From Nevskia sp035651715 (lineage in GTDB: Bacteria; Pseudomonadota; Gammaproteobacteria; Nevskiales; Nevskiaceae), in NCBI GenBank assembly GCA_035651715.1, contig DASRFD010000112.1:12668-76667 (forward strand): a stretch of 64,000 nt of DNA. The letters run 5' to 3'. The notes beneath the pieces were generated by a model. That model was given only the letters and a program-made list of their open reading frames with translations. It ran no database searches and had not been told where the DNA came from. Below, piece by piece: positions 7,435-14,955 of the stretch. Position 1 is the stretch's first letter, and each line of letters begins with the position of its first letter. A program made the position numbers and the translations under genes.

Positions 7435-9933
7435 ATGGATCAGCCCGCCGCTCCCGCCAGCCCCCTCGACGCCTATCTCAACCTGCTGCCGGAGCCCGCC
7501 GAGCTGCGCCAGCAGCAGCGCGCCGCGGCCGGCGGCAGCTTCGCCCGGCTGCACGAGTCGCTGGCGAGCTCGGCGCCGCAGCCGGCGGACGACCCGGCCG
7601 ATCCCGCCTACCGCTCGATCCTGGCGCGCCTGATGCTGGCCTTCAGCCCGCCGCCCAAGCCGGGCGACGCCGCCAAGGACCGGATCCACACCACCGACGT
7701 GCGCGGCGAGACGCGCCTGGTCAGCACGCCGCCGCTGAAGCGCGCCTCGATGGTGCCGCTGCCATGGGAAACCAATCCGTTGCGCCGCTGGGGTCGCCGC
7801 CTGCGCCGGCGCCTGGTCGGCGGCAGCAGCAACCTCGCCCCGGCCAGCGACGAGGCCGAGGACGGCATCCGCCCCGACTCGCCCGATCCCCTCGGCAAGT
7901 GGCACCTCACCGCCACCCTGCGGCGCCTGGTGCTGTTCGGCCTGACCATCGCCCAGACCATCGTCGCCACCTATTACATGACGGCGGTGCTGCCCTACCA
8001 CGGCCGCCATTACCTGGAGATGGCGATCCTGGTGCTGTACGTGATCCTGTTCGGCTGGGTGTCGATGGGTTTCTGGACCGCCATGATGGGCTTCCTGGTG
8101 CTGCTGATGCGCGGCGACCGCTATGCCATCTCCGCCACCGCGGCCGAGGATGCGGTGATCGACGACAAGTCGCGCACCGCCATCCTGATGCCGATCTGCA
8201 ACGAGAACGTGCCGCGGGTGCTGGCCGGCCTGCGCGCCACCTACGATTCGGTGGCGCGGGCCGGGATGCTGAAGCATTTCGACTTCTACATCCTCAGCGA
8301 CAGCGGCGACCCCGACGCCCGCGTCGCCGAGCTGGACGGCTGGCTCAGGCTGTGCCGCGACCTCGACGGCTTCGGCCGCATCTTCTACCGGCGCCGCATC
8401 CACCGCATCAAGCGCAAGAGCGGCAACATCGCCGACTTCTGCCGCCGCTGGGGCAGCAACTACAAGTACATGGTCATCATGGACGCGGACAGCGTGATGT
8501 CCGGCCCCTGCCTGAGGCGCCTGGTGCAGCTGATGGAAGCCAATCCCGGGGCCGGCATCATCCAGACCGCGCCCAAGGCCTCCGGCCGCGAAACCCTGTA
8601 CGCGCGCCTGCAGCAGTTCGCCACCCGCGTCTACGGACCGCTGTTCACCGCCGGCCTGCATTTCTGGCAGCTCGGCGAATCGCACTACTGGGGCCACAAC
8701 GCGATCATCCGCGTCGCTCCCTTCATCCGCCACTGCGCCCTGGGCCGCCTGCCCGGCAAGGGCGCCCTGGCCGGCGAGATCCTCTCGCACGACTTCGTCG
8801 AGGCGGCGCTGATGCGCCGCGCCGGCTGGGCCGTGTGGATCGCCTACGACCTGCCGGGGTCCTACGAGGAGATGCCGCCCAACCTGCTCGACGAGCTCAA
8901 GCGCGACCGCCGCTGGTGCCAGGGCAACCTGATGAATTTCCGCCTGTTCCTGGCGCAGGGCCTGCACCCGGCGCACCGCGCGGTGTTCATGACCGGCGTG
9001 ATGGCCTATCTGTCGGCGCCGCTGTGGTTCCTGTCGCTGCTGCTGTCCACCGCCCTGCTGGCGGTGCAGACCCTGAAGGAGCCGCAGTATTTCCCGCAGC
9101 CCTACCAGCTGTTCCCGCAGTGGCCGGAGTGGCACCCGGAGTGGGCCCTGGCCCTGTTCAGCGCCACCGCCACCCTGCTGTTCCTGCCCAAGATCCTCAG
9201 CGTGGTGCTGATCTGGGTGCAGGGGGCGAAAAGCTACGGCGGCGGCCTGCGCCTGCTGTTCAGCATGTTGTTCGAGCTGGTGTTCTCGGCCCTGCTGGCG
9301 CCGATCCGCATGCTGTTCCACACCCAGTTCGTGCTGGCCCCCCTGCTCGGCCTGGGCATCGTCTGGAAATCGCCGCCGCGCGAGGACTCCCAGACCGGCT
9401 GGGGCGAGGCGCTGGCCCGCCACGGTTTCCAGACCGTGCTGGGCATCGTCTGGGCCGCGGGGGTGTACTGGCTAAACCCTTCCTTCCTGTGGTGGCTGCT
9501 GCCGGTGGTGGGCGCCCTGATCGTGTCGATCCCGCTGTCGGTCTATTCCAGCCGGGTCACCATCGGCCGCCGGATGCGCCGCTGGCGCTACTTCCTGATC
9601 CCGGAGGAGGCGATCCCGCCGCGCGAGCTGCGCACCACTTCGGCGGTGTTCCGCCGGACCCCGGAACCGCCCGGTTTCGTCGAGGCGGCGCTGCGCCCGG
9701 TGACCAATGCCCTGGCCTGCGCCGCCGGCATCGCCCGCCCGAAGCAATCCGAAGCCACCCGCCAGGCGCGCCTCAAATTGGTGCAAACCGCATTGGCGGA
9801 AGGGCCACTGGCGCTATCGCCAATCCAGAAAAATACCTTGCTCGGCGATCCTATCCTATTGTCCCAGCTGCATTTCCAGCTCTGGACCGCACCGGGCGTC
9901 CACCCCGATTGGCCGCGGCCCACTGCGTCATAA
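7435..9933 (+). CDS. opgH: Glucans biosynthesis glucosyltransferase OpgH (MdoH)
   Basis: Inner-membrane glycosyltransferase that makes the beta-1,2-glucan backbone of osmoregulated periplasmic glucans from UDP-glucose. The product has 832 residues (E. coli 847). A long cytosolic N-terminus is followed by two membrane segments around residues 160-225, then the GT2 catalytic domain: RTAILMPICNEN (about 246), MDADS (about 348), HDFVEAALMRRAGW (about 451) and the QxxRW-type motif DRRWCQGN (about 491). At least five further membrane segments follow. I start at the ATG at 7435. The upstream frame extends back over the preceding gene and is not homologous. The last ~50 codons are visibly less GC-rich than the rest. 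Confidence 0.96.
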   Translation: MDQPAAPASPLDAYLNLLPEPAELRQQQRAAAGGSFARLHESLASSAPQPADDPADPAYRSILARLMLAFSPPPKPGDAAKDRIHTTDVRGETRLVSTPPLKRASMVPLPWETNPLRRWGRRLRRRLVGGSSNLAPASDEAEDGIRPDSPDPLGKWHLTATLRRLVLFGLTIAQTIVATYYMTAVLPYHGRHYLEMAILVLYVILFGWVSMGFWTAMMGFLVLLMRGDRYAISATAAEDAVIDDKSRTAILMPICNENVPRVLAGLRATYDSVARAGMLKHFDFYILSDSGDPDARVAELDGWLRLCRDLDGFGRIFYRRRIHRIKRKSGNIADFCRRWGSNYKYMVIMDADSVMSGPCLRRLVQLMEANPGAGIIQTAPKASGRETLYARLQQFATRVYGPLFTAGLHFWQLGESHYWGHNAIIRVAPFIRHCALGRLPGKGALAGEILSHDFVEAALMRRAGWAVWIAYDLPGSYEEMPPNLLDELKRDRRWCQGNLMNFRLFLAQGLHPAHRAVFMTGVMAYLSAPLWFLSLLLSTALLAVQTLKEPQYFPQPYQLFPQWPEWHPEWALALFSATATLLFLPKILSVVLIWVQGAKSYGGGLRLLFSMLFELVFSALLAPIRMLFHTQFVLAPLLGLGIVWKSPPREDSQTGWGEALARHGFQTVLGIVWAAGVYWLNPSFLWWLLPVVGALIVSIPLSVYSSRVTIGRRMRRWRYFLIPEEAIPPRELRTTSAVFRRTPEPPGFVEAALRPVTNALACAAGIARPKQSEATRQARLKLVQTALAEGPLALSPIQKNTLLGDPILLSQLHFQLWTAPGVHPDWPRPTAS

Positions 9934-9986
9934 ATATTTCATGATCGAGTCATCATGGCTCAACGGGGTTTTCATACAGTGTTACC

Positions 9987-10814
9987 ATGTCATCCGGAGC
10001 AACACTGCCCCCGAACATGGACAAAGACTCCCCCCGGTCTCCCCGCTTCGAGGTCCGCTTCGCTGTAACCCCCGCGGAAATCCTTGAGACGCAGCGCCTG
10101 CGCTACCGCATCTTTGCGGGCGAGCTTGGCGCCAGCATCGATGGCGGGGATGCCCAGATCGACGCCGACCATTACGACGCCTACTGCCGCCACCTGACGG
10201 TGCGGGAGGTCGAGAGCGGCCGCCTGGTGGCCTGCACCCGCATCCTGACCGACGACCAGGCCCCCAAGGCCGGCGGCTTCTACTCTTCCGGCGAGTTCGA
10301 CCTGAAGATGATCGATTCGCTGCCCGGCCGGGTGATGGAAGTGGGCCGCACCTGCGTCGACGCCGAGTACCGCAGCGGCGCGGTGATCGCGGTGCTGTGG
10401 TCCGGCCTGGCCGACTTCATCATCAACGAGGGCTTCGACTACCTGTTCGGCTGCGCCAGCATCGGCCTGGAGGACGGCGGCGCCAACGCCCACGCCCTGC
10501 TCGAGCAGATCAAGGCCAAGTACCTGGCGCCGCACTGGCAGCATGTGCGCCCGCTGATCCCGCTGCCGGCGGCGGACGCCCGCCCGACGCAGAAAGTGAA
10601 GATGCCGCCGCTGCTCAAGGCCTATTTCAGCCTCGGCGCCAAGGCCTGCGGCGAGCCCTACTGGGACCGCGACTTCAACTGCGCCGACGTGTTCGTGCTG
10701 GTCAACGTCAGCGACATGCATTCCCGCTACCAGCGCCGCTTCCTCGGCCGCGCCAGCGAAACCGAGGCCGACAGCCAGGCCATCGTGCTGGCCCAGCCGC
10801 CGAAGCCGGTCTGA
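9987..10814 (+). CDS. olsB: L-ornithine N-alpha-acyltransferase OlsB
   Basis: First enzyme of ornithine-lipid synthesis, transferring a 3-hydroxyacyl chain from ACP to the alpha-amino group of ornithine. It has 275 residues with the hemolysin-like GNAT fold: QRLRYRIFAGELGA near the start, then VACTRILTD, GGFYSSGEFDL, VMEVGRTCVDAEYR and the signature FDYLFGCASIGLEDG. An ATG at 10017 is an alternative start and is nearer the conserved region. The gene is followed 23 bp later by olsA, giving the two-gene pathway in order. It lies 53 bp after opgH, so glucan and ornithine-lipid synthesis may share transcripts. Confidence 0.9.
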   Translation: MSSGATLPPNMDKDSPRSPRFEVRFAVTPAEILETQRLRYRIFAGELGASIDGGDAQIDADHYDAYCRHLTVREVESGRLVACTRILTDDQAPKAGGFYSSGEFDLKMIDSLPGRVMEVGRTCVDAEYRSGAVIAVLWSGLADFIINEGFDYLFGCASIGLEDGGANAHALLEQIKAKYLAPHWQHVRPLIPLPAADARPTQKVKMPPLLKAYFSLGAKACGEPYWDRDFNCADVFVLVNVSDMHSRYQRRFLGRASETEADSQAIVLAQPPKPV

Positions 10815-10837
10815 ACCTGCTTGCGGGCTCCCAAGCG

Positions 10838-11617
10838 ATGAACGCACTGTTGCGGGCCAATTTGCGGGGCGCCCGCCTGATCGTGCACCTGTGCACCGGC
10901 CTGCTGCTGGTGCTGGCGGTGACCGTCTATCCGCGCCTGTCGCGCGAGAAGCTCACCCGCTGGTGGAACGGCCGCCTGCTGACCATCCTGCACGTGCGCG
11001 TGCGCAGGGTCGGCCGGCGCGGCCCCGGACCGCAGCTGATTGTCTGCAACCACATCTCCTGGCTCGACATTTCGGTCCTGGCCTCGGTCGAGCTGACCCG
11101 TTTCGTGTCCAAGGCCGAAGTCGGCAAATGGCCGATCGCCGGCGCCCTGGCCAATGCCGCCGGGACCTTCTACATCCGGCGCGGCGCCGGCGGCACCAAG
11201 CAGCTGATCCAGGCCATCGCCAAGCACCTGCGCGACGGCGGCTCCGCCACCGTGTTCCCGGAAGGCACCACCACCGAAGGCGGGCGGATGCTGAAATTCC
11301 AGCCGCGCCTGTTCGCCGCGGCCATCGAGAGCGGCACCCCGGTGCAGCCGATCGCGCTGCGCTACGGCCTGGCCGCCAACGGCGAGAATATCGCCGCCTT
11401 CGTCGGCGAGGAAACCCTGACCCACAACCTGCGCCGCCTGCTCAAGGAGCGCGAGCTGGAAGTGGAGCTGCACTACTGCGAGCCGCTGCAGCCGCAGGCC
11501 GGCCAGGACCGCGCCGGCCTGGCCCAGGCCGCCCATGCCGCCATCTGCGCCGTCGTCGCCCCCGGCAGCCTGCCGGCCGAGGGCCCGGCGGAAACGCCGG
11601 AGTCGCTGGCGGCGTAA
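10838..11617 (+). CDS. olsA: Lyso-ornithine lipid O-acyltransferase / 1-acylglycerol-3-phosphate acyltransferase (OlsA/PlsC family)
   Basis: Membrane-associated acyltransferase of 259 residues. The first 40 residues contain a membrane anchor (LIVHLCTGLLLVLAVTVY). The PlsC motifs follow in order: the catalytic NHISWLD at about residue 70, FYIRRGAGG, and the phosphate-binding FPEGTTTEG at about 145. Adjacent to olsB it most likely adds the second acyl chain to lyso-ornithine lipid; PlsC-type phosphatidic acid synthesis remains possible because OlsA enzymes can do both. I start at the ATG at 10838, 23 bp after the olsB stop. A perfect seven-base hairpin follows the stop codon. Confidence 0.88.
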   Translation: MNALLRANLRGARLIVHLCTGLLLVLAVTVYPRLSREKLTRWWNGRLLTILHVRVRRVGRRGPGPQLIVCNHISWLDISVLASVELTRFVSKAEVGKWPIAGALANAAGTFYIRRGAGGTKQLIQAIAKHLRDGGSATVFPEGTTTEGGRMLKFQPRLFAAAIESGTPVQPIALRYGLAANGENIAAFVGEETLTHNLRRLLKERELEVELHYCEPLQPQAGQDRAGLAQAAHAAICAVVAPGSLPAEGPAETPESLAA

Positions 11618-11618
11618 A

Positions 11619-11636
11619 GCGCCTTCGCAAAGGCGC
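11619..11636 (+). terminator. Hairpin after olsA
   Basis: GCGCCTT and AAGGCGC form a perfect seven-base stem around CGCA starting two bases after the olsA stop. It lacks a T-run, so it may stabilise the mRNA end or act with Rho rather than terminate alone. Confidence 0.45.
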
Positions 11637-11716
11637 CGGGACCCAAAAGAACCGCCGGGCTTTCCTGGCCGTGCCGGCGTCCTGGCGCGAAACGCTTTTG
11701 ATTTCTCCGGATGCCC

Positions 11717-11722
11717 TAAAAT
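11717..11722 (+). promoter_or_regulatory. Candidate -10 element for lipA
   Basis: TAAAAT ends eight bases before the lipA ATG, which would place the transcription start at or next to the start codon (a leaderless or near-leaderless message). No good -35 hexamer is present at 16-18 bp spacing. Confidence 0.35.
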
Positions 11723-11730
11723 ACGGGACC

Positions 11731-12714
11731 ATGTCCGACAATCCCCCCCCGGTCCCGGCCGCTCCCGCCCCAGTCACCACCGGCGTCAAGCTGCGCGGCG
11801 CCGAGAAGATGGCGCGCATCCCGATCAAGATCGAAGAGACGGTGGCGCCGCTGCGCAAGCCCGCCTGGATCCGCGCCAAGACGCAGGGCACACCCGAGGT
11901 GGCCCGCATCAAGGCCGCGCTGCGCGCCAACAAGCTGCACACGGTGTGCGAGGAAGCCGCCTGCCCGAACCTCGGCGAGTGCTTCGGCAAGGGCACCGCC
12001 ACCTTCATGATCATGGGCGACATCTGCACCCGCCGCTGCCCCTTCTGCGACGTGGCGCACGGCCGCCCCAAGCCGCTGGACCAGGACGAGCCGGTGAACC
12101 TGGCCCGCACCATCCGCGACATGGCGCTGCGCTACGTGGTCATCACCTCGGTCGACCGCGACGACCTGCGCGACGGCGGCGCGGCCCACTTCGCCGCCTG
12201 CATCCGCGAGTCGCGCGCGCTGTCGCCGGCGCTGACCATCGAAGTGCTGGTGCCGGATTTCCGCGGCCGCATGGACCCGGCACTGGCGATCTTCAAGGGC
12301 AACCCGCCGGACGTGTTCAATCACAACCTGGAAACGGTGCCGCGCCTGTACAAGCAGGCCCGCCCCGGTTCGGACTACGAGTGGAGCCTGGATCTGCTGC
12401 AGCGCTTCAAGGCGCTGCACCCGGCGGTGCCGACCAAGTCCGGCCTGATGCTGGGCCTGGGCGAGGAAATCGAGGAGATCGAGCAGGTGATGCGCGACCT
12501 GCGCGACCACGACGTCAACATGCTGACCCTGGGCCAGTACCTGCAGCCCAGCCGCCACCACCTGCCGGTGGCGCGCTATGTCCATCCCGACGAATTCGAG
12601 CGGCTGCGCGTGATCGGCGAGCAGATGGGCTTCTCCCATGTCGCCAGCGGCCCGATGGTGCGTTCCAGCTACCATGCCGACCAGCAGGCCCATGGCGTAC
12701 TCGCCGGCGGCTGA
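11731..12714 (+). CDS. lipA: Lipoyl synthase
   Basis: Radical SAM enzyme that inserts two sulfur atoms into octanoyl groups on the E2 and GcvH proteins. It has 327 residues. The auxiliary-cluster cysteines are in CEEAACPNLGEC and the SAM-cluster cysteines in CTRRCPFC, both with the exact family spacing; the C-terminal serine ligand motif is in MVRSSYHAD. Other family signatures are VVITSVDRDDLRDGGA and KSGLMLGLGE. The start at 11731 (MSDNPPPVPA) leaves a Pro/Ala-rich leader of about 20 residues before the conserved core. lipB is not upstream, unlike the common lipB-lipA pair. The 3' end overlaps the start of the GDP-mannose hydrolase gene by 23 bp. Confidence 0.97.
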   Translation: MSDNPPPVPAAPAPVTTGVKLRGAEKMARIPIKIEETVAPLRKPAWIRAKTQGTPEVARIKAALRANKLHTVCEEAACPNLGECFGKGTATFMIMGDICTRRCPFCDVAHGRPKPLDQDEPVNLARTIRDMALRYVVITSVDRDDLRDGGAAHFAACIRESRALSPALTIEVLVPDFRGRMDPALAIFKGNPPDVFNHNLETVPRLYKQARPGSDYEWSLDLLQRFKALHPAVPTKSGLMLGLGEEIEEIEQVMRDLRDHDVNMLTLGQYLQPSRHHLPVARYVHPDEFERLRVIGEQMGFSHVASGPMVRSSYHADQQAHGVLAGG

Positions 12715-13180
12715 GCGCGGCGGCGCGGCACCGCCGCTGCCGCGCGAGCAGTTCCTCGAGGTGGTGGCGCGGGCGCCGCTGGTGTCGATCGACCTGGTGG
12801 TGCGCGACGGCGCGGGGCACGTGCTGCTGGGCCTGCGCCGCAACGCGCCGGCGCGCGGCTTCTGGTTCGTGCCGGGCGGAGTGATCCGCAAGAACGAGAC
12901 TTTCGACGCCGCCTACCGGCGCATCACCCGCAACGAGCTGGGCCTGGAGCTGCCGCGCGCCGAAAGCCGCCTGCTCGGCGCCTACGAGCATTTCTACGCC
13001 GAGAACGCCGACGACCGCCCGGGCTTCGGCACGCACTACGTGGTGCTGGCGCATGCCCTCACGGTCGAGCGCCTGCCGGCGCTGCCCCCGGAGCAGCACA
13101 GCGTCTACCGCTGGCTCAGCCCCGCCGAAATCCTCGAAACGGCGGACGTGCACGACAACACCAAGGCCTACTTCCGCTGA
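12692..13180 (+). CDS. gmm: GDP-mannose mannosyl hydrolase (Nudix family)
   Basis: Hydrolyses GDP-mannose or GDP-glucose to GDP and the free sugar. It has 162 residues with the divergent Nudix box seen in this subfamily: WFVPGGVIRKNETFDAAYRR followed by ITRNELGLEL, lacking the usual REXXEE core. The downstream segments EHFYAENADD, FGTHYVVLAH and EQHSVYRWLSPAEIL match E. coli Gmm closely. The start at 12692 lies inside lipA, 23 bp before its end, so translation is probably coupled. Enzymes of this type are usually encoded in colanic-acid or other GDP-sugar clusters; here it is paired with lipA, which is unexpected. It ends just before a long palindrome. Confidence 0.9.
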   Translation: MAYSPAAERGGAAPPLPREQFLEVVARAPLVSIDLVVRDGAGHVLLGLRRNAPARGFWFVPGGVIRKNETFDAAYRRITRNELGLELPRAESRLLGAYEHFYAENADDRPGFGTHYVVLAHALTVERLPALPPEQHSVYRWLSPAEILETADVHDNTKAYFR

Positions 13181-13202
13181 ACCACCGCGCCGGCGGTTAA
13201 GG

Positions 13203-13240
13203 CCGGTTCACGCTATTTCGATCGAAATGGCGTGAACCGG
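13203..13240. terminator. Near-perfect 38-bp palindrome between convergent genes
   Basis: The 19-base arms (13203-13221 and 13222-13240, beginning CCGGTTCACGC and ending GCGTGAACCGG) match at every position except one T/G pair. It sits exactly between the end of gmm and the end of the minus-strand secreted-protein gene, so it probably acts as a bidirectional terminator or mRNA end structure. Neither side has a long T-run, and the absence of a central loop would also suit a protein-binding site. Confidence 0.6.
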
Positions 13241-13242
13241 TC

Positions 13243-13782
13243 CTAGATCACTTCCCCGCCGTCCGGCGGCGCCTGCGTGCAGCGCTGGGGCACCAGGGCC
13301 TTGAGGCGCCGCTCGAGCCGGCCGTCGTTCATCTCGGCGACCAAGCGGTCATAGGCCGCCAGCCGCGCCGCCGGCTTGCGCTTGAGAATCGCGCTGTAGG
13401 CCTTCAGGGCGCTCTTCAGCGCCGCACCCTGCACCGCCACGTCATCGCCGGCGCGGCGCGGGTTCTCGATCTGGAACGCGGCATTGCCGGCCATCATCTG
13501 CACCAGCAGGGTCGGCGACCAGGGATAGCGGTCCTCCGGCGGCAGCTCCATCAGGTCGCAGACGGAGACCGTGACGTCGGGCACCTCGCGGATCCAGTTC
13601 ACCAGCCAGATCTGCGCCGCGCGCGCCTCCGGCCCCAGCGGCTCGGCTTCGAGCCGGTGCGTCAGCTGCACCACCCGCGCCCGCTCCGCCGGGGTGGACG
13701 GCTCGGCGCGCTGGGCCAGCGCCGGCACCGCGGCCGCAAGCAGGGACAAGGCCAGGAAACCACGCGCCGCCATGCGCCGCAT
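13243..13782 (-). CDS. Hypothetical secreted protein (179 aa)
   Basis: The N-terminus is a typical signal peptide (MRRMAARGFLALSLLAAAVPALA) with likely cleavage before QRAEPS, so the mature protein should be periplasmic. The mature part is about 155 residues, mostly predicted helical, with two cysteines (in VCDLMELPPEDRYPW and VPQRCTQAP) that could form a disulfide. I chose the ATG at 13782 because GAAGGAG lies six bases upstream; that site overlaps the stop codon of the preceding OsmC gene, so the two are translationally linked. I do not recognise the family. Confidence 0.7.
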   Translation of the reverse strand: MRRMAARGFLALSLLAAAVPALAQRAEPSTPAERARVVQLTHRLEAEPLGPEARAAQIWLVNWIREVPDVTVSVCDLMELPPEDRYPWSPTLLVQMMAGNAAFQIENPRRAGDDVAVQGAALKSALKAYSAILKRKPAARLAAYDRLVAEMNDGRLERRLKALVPQRCTQAPPDGGEVI

Positions 13783-13793
13783 CGCCGTCTCCT

Positions 13794-14186
13794 TCAGGCC
13801 AGGCTGGTGTCGATGCCGAACTTCTTGTGCAGCGCGCGGTGGATCGGGCACTTGTTGGCGATGCCCAGCAGGTACTGGCGCTGCTCCTCGGTCAGCGGGC
13901 CGACCAGCTCGACCTTGCGGGTCAGCTTGTAGTCGGTGTCGGTCTCCTCGTGCGTGATCTCGACCCGTACGTCCTGCAGCGGCCACTGCTTGCGCTGCGC
14001 CACCAGGGTCACGGTCATCGCCGTGCACACGGCGAGCGCCGAGTCCAGCAGGTCGTGCGGGTCCGGTCCCTGGCCTTCGCCGACCGGCTCGGCCTCGTCG
14101 GCGTAAAAGGAATTGGCGCCGACCTGCACCAGCTGGCGGATCTTGCCGTCGCCGGCCTTGCGTACCTTGATCGTGTTCTTGCTCAT
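13794..14186 (-). CDS. OsmC family protein
   Basis: A small cytosolic OsmC/Ohr-fold protein of 130 residues. It shows the family layout: a beta-rich N-terminus, DPHDLLDSALAVCTAMTV with the first redox-type cysteine, and IANKCPIHRALHKKFGIDT with the second. The two-cysteine arrangement suggests thiol peroxidase-like activity or binding of a small hydrophobic ligand; the CPIHRAL ending resembles the YhfA-like branch rather than Ohr. I start at the ATG at 14186, because the upstream 38 residues are not homologous. It ends in a TGA embedded in the ribosome site of the secreted-protein gene. Confidence 0.88.
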   Translation of the reverse strand: MSKNTIKVRKAGDGKIRQLVQVGANSFYADEAEPVGEGQGPDPHDLLDSALAVCTAMTVTLVAQRKQWPLQDVRVEITHEETDTDYKLTRKVELVGPLTEEQRQYLLGIANKCPIHRALHKKFGIDTSLA

Positions 14187-14271
14187 GGCGTCGTCATTAG
14201 CGTGGAGGGGCCCAGCCGGCATCGGCATGAACCGCGGCCGACGGTGGCAGGGACTGACAGGGGGACCGGCT

Positions 14272-14955
14272 TCATGCGCTCTCCAGCAGGGCAGCCTCAA
14301 GTTCCTGCAGGCGCTGCGGCGTGCCCACGTCCGACCAGCGCCCGCCGTAGACCTCGCCGCTCACCTGACCACGGATCGCGGCTTCGCGCAACAGCGGCCA
14401 CAGCGGGAACGCCCCCGGCGCGGAATCCGCGAACAGTTCCGGCCGCAGCACCGACAGGCCGCTGAAGGTGTGCGTCTGGGCGCAGGCCGGCACCACGCGG
14501 CCGCCGGCCAGGGTGACGTCGCCGCGCGGATGGTGCGCCGGGTTCGGCACCAGCACCATGTGGCCGAGGTCGTGCGGCGGCAATGCCGCGGCGCGGGCGG
14601 CGAGATCCTGCAGCGGGTAGTCGGTCCAGACATCGCCGTTGAGGACCAGGAACGGCGCCGGCCCCAGCAGCGGCAGCGCATGATGGATGCCGCCGCCGGT
14701 CTCCAGGCAGGGCCAGCCCTCGCGCGACCAGGCGATGGCGACGCCGTAGCGGCCGCCGTCGCCGAGCGCCTGTGCGATGTGCTCGCCGAGCCAGCCGAGG
14801 TTGATGACCACCTCGCGCACGCCGGCGGCGGCCAGCCGCCGCAGGTGGCGCTCGACCAGCGCCTCGCCGCGCACCGGAACCAGCGGCTTGGGCAGGCGGT
14901 CGGTCAGCGGCCGCATCCGCTCGCCGCGGCCGGCAGCCAGGATCATCGCTCTCAT
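14272..14955 (-). CDS. murU: N-acetylmuramate alpha-1-phosphate uridylyltransferase
   Basis: Makes UDP-MurNAc from MurNAc-1-phosphate and UTP in the cell-wall recycling route that bypasses MurA. It has 227 residues, the usual length. The nucleotidyltransferase signature ILAAGRGERMRPLTDRLPKP is at residues 5-24 with the Lys/Pro that follows; then VINLGWLGEHI, ETGGGIHHAL and VLNGDVWTDYP, in which the Asp coordinates the metal. The gene overlaps amgK by the ATGA at 14952-14955, a standard coupled pair. The start at 14955 is fixed by that overlap. This pathway gives intrinsic fosfomycin tolerance in pseudomonads (known for the family, not shown here). Confidence 0.93.
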   Translation of the reverse strand: MRAMILAAGRGERMRPLTDRLPKPLVPVRGEALVERHLRRLAAAGVREVVINLGWLGEHIAQALGDGGRYGVAIAWSREGWPCLETGGGIHHALPLLGPAPFLVLNGDVWTDYPLQDLAARAAALPPHDLGHMVLVPNPAHHPRGDVTLAGGRVVPACAQTHTFSGLSVLRPELFADSAPGAFPLWPLLREAAIRGQVSGEVYGGRWSDVGTPQRLQELEAALLESA

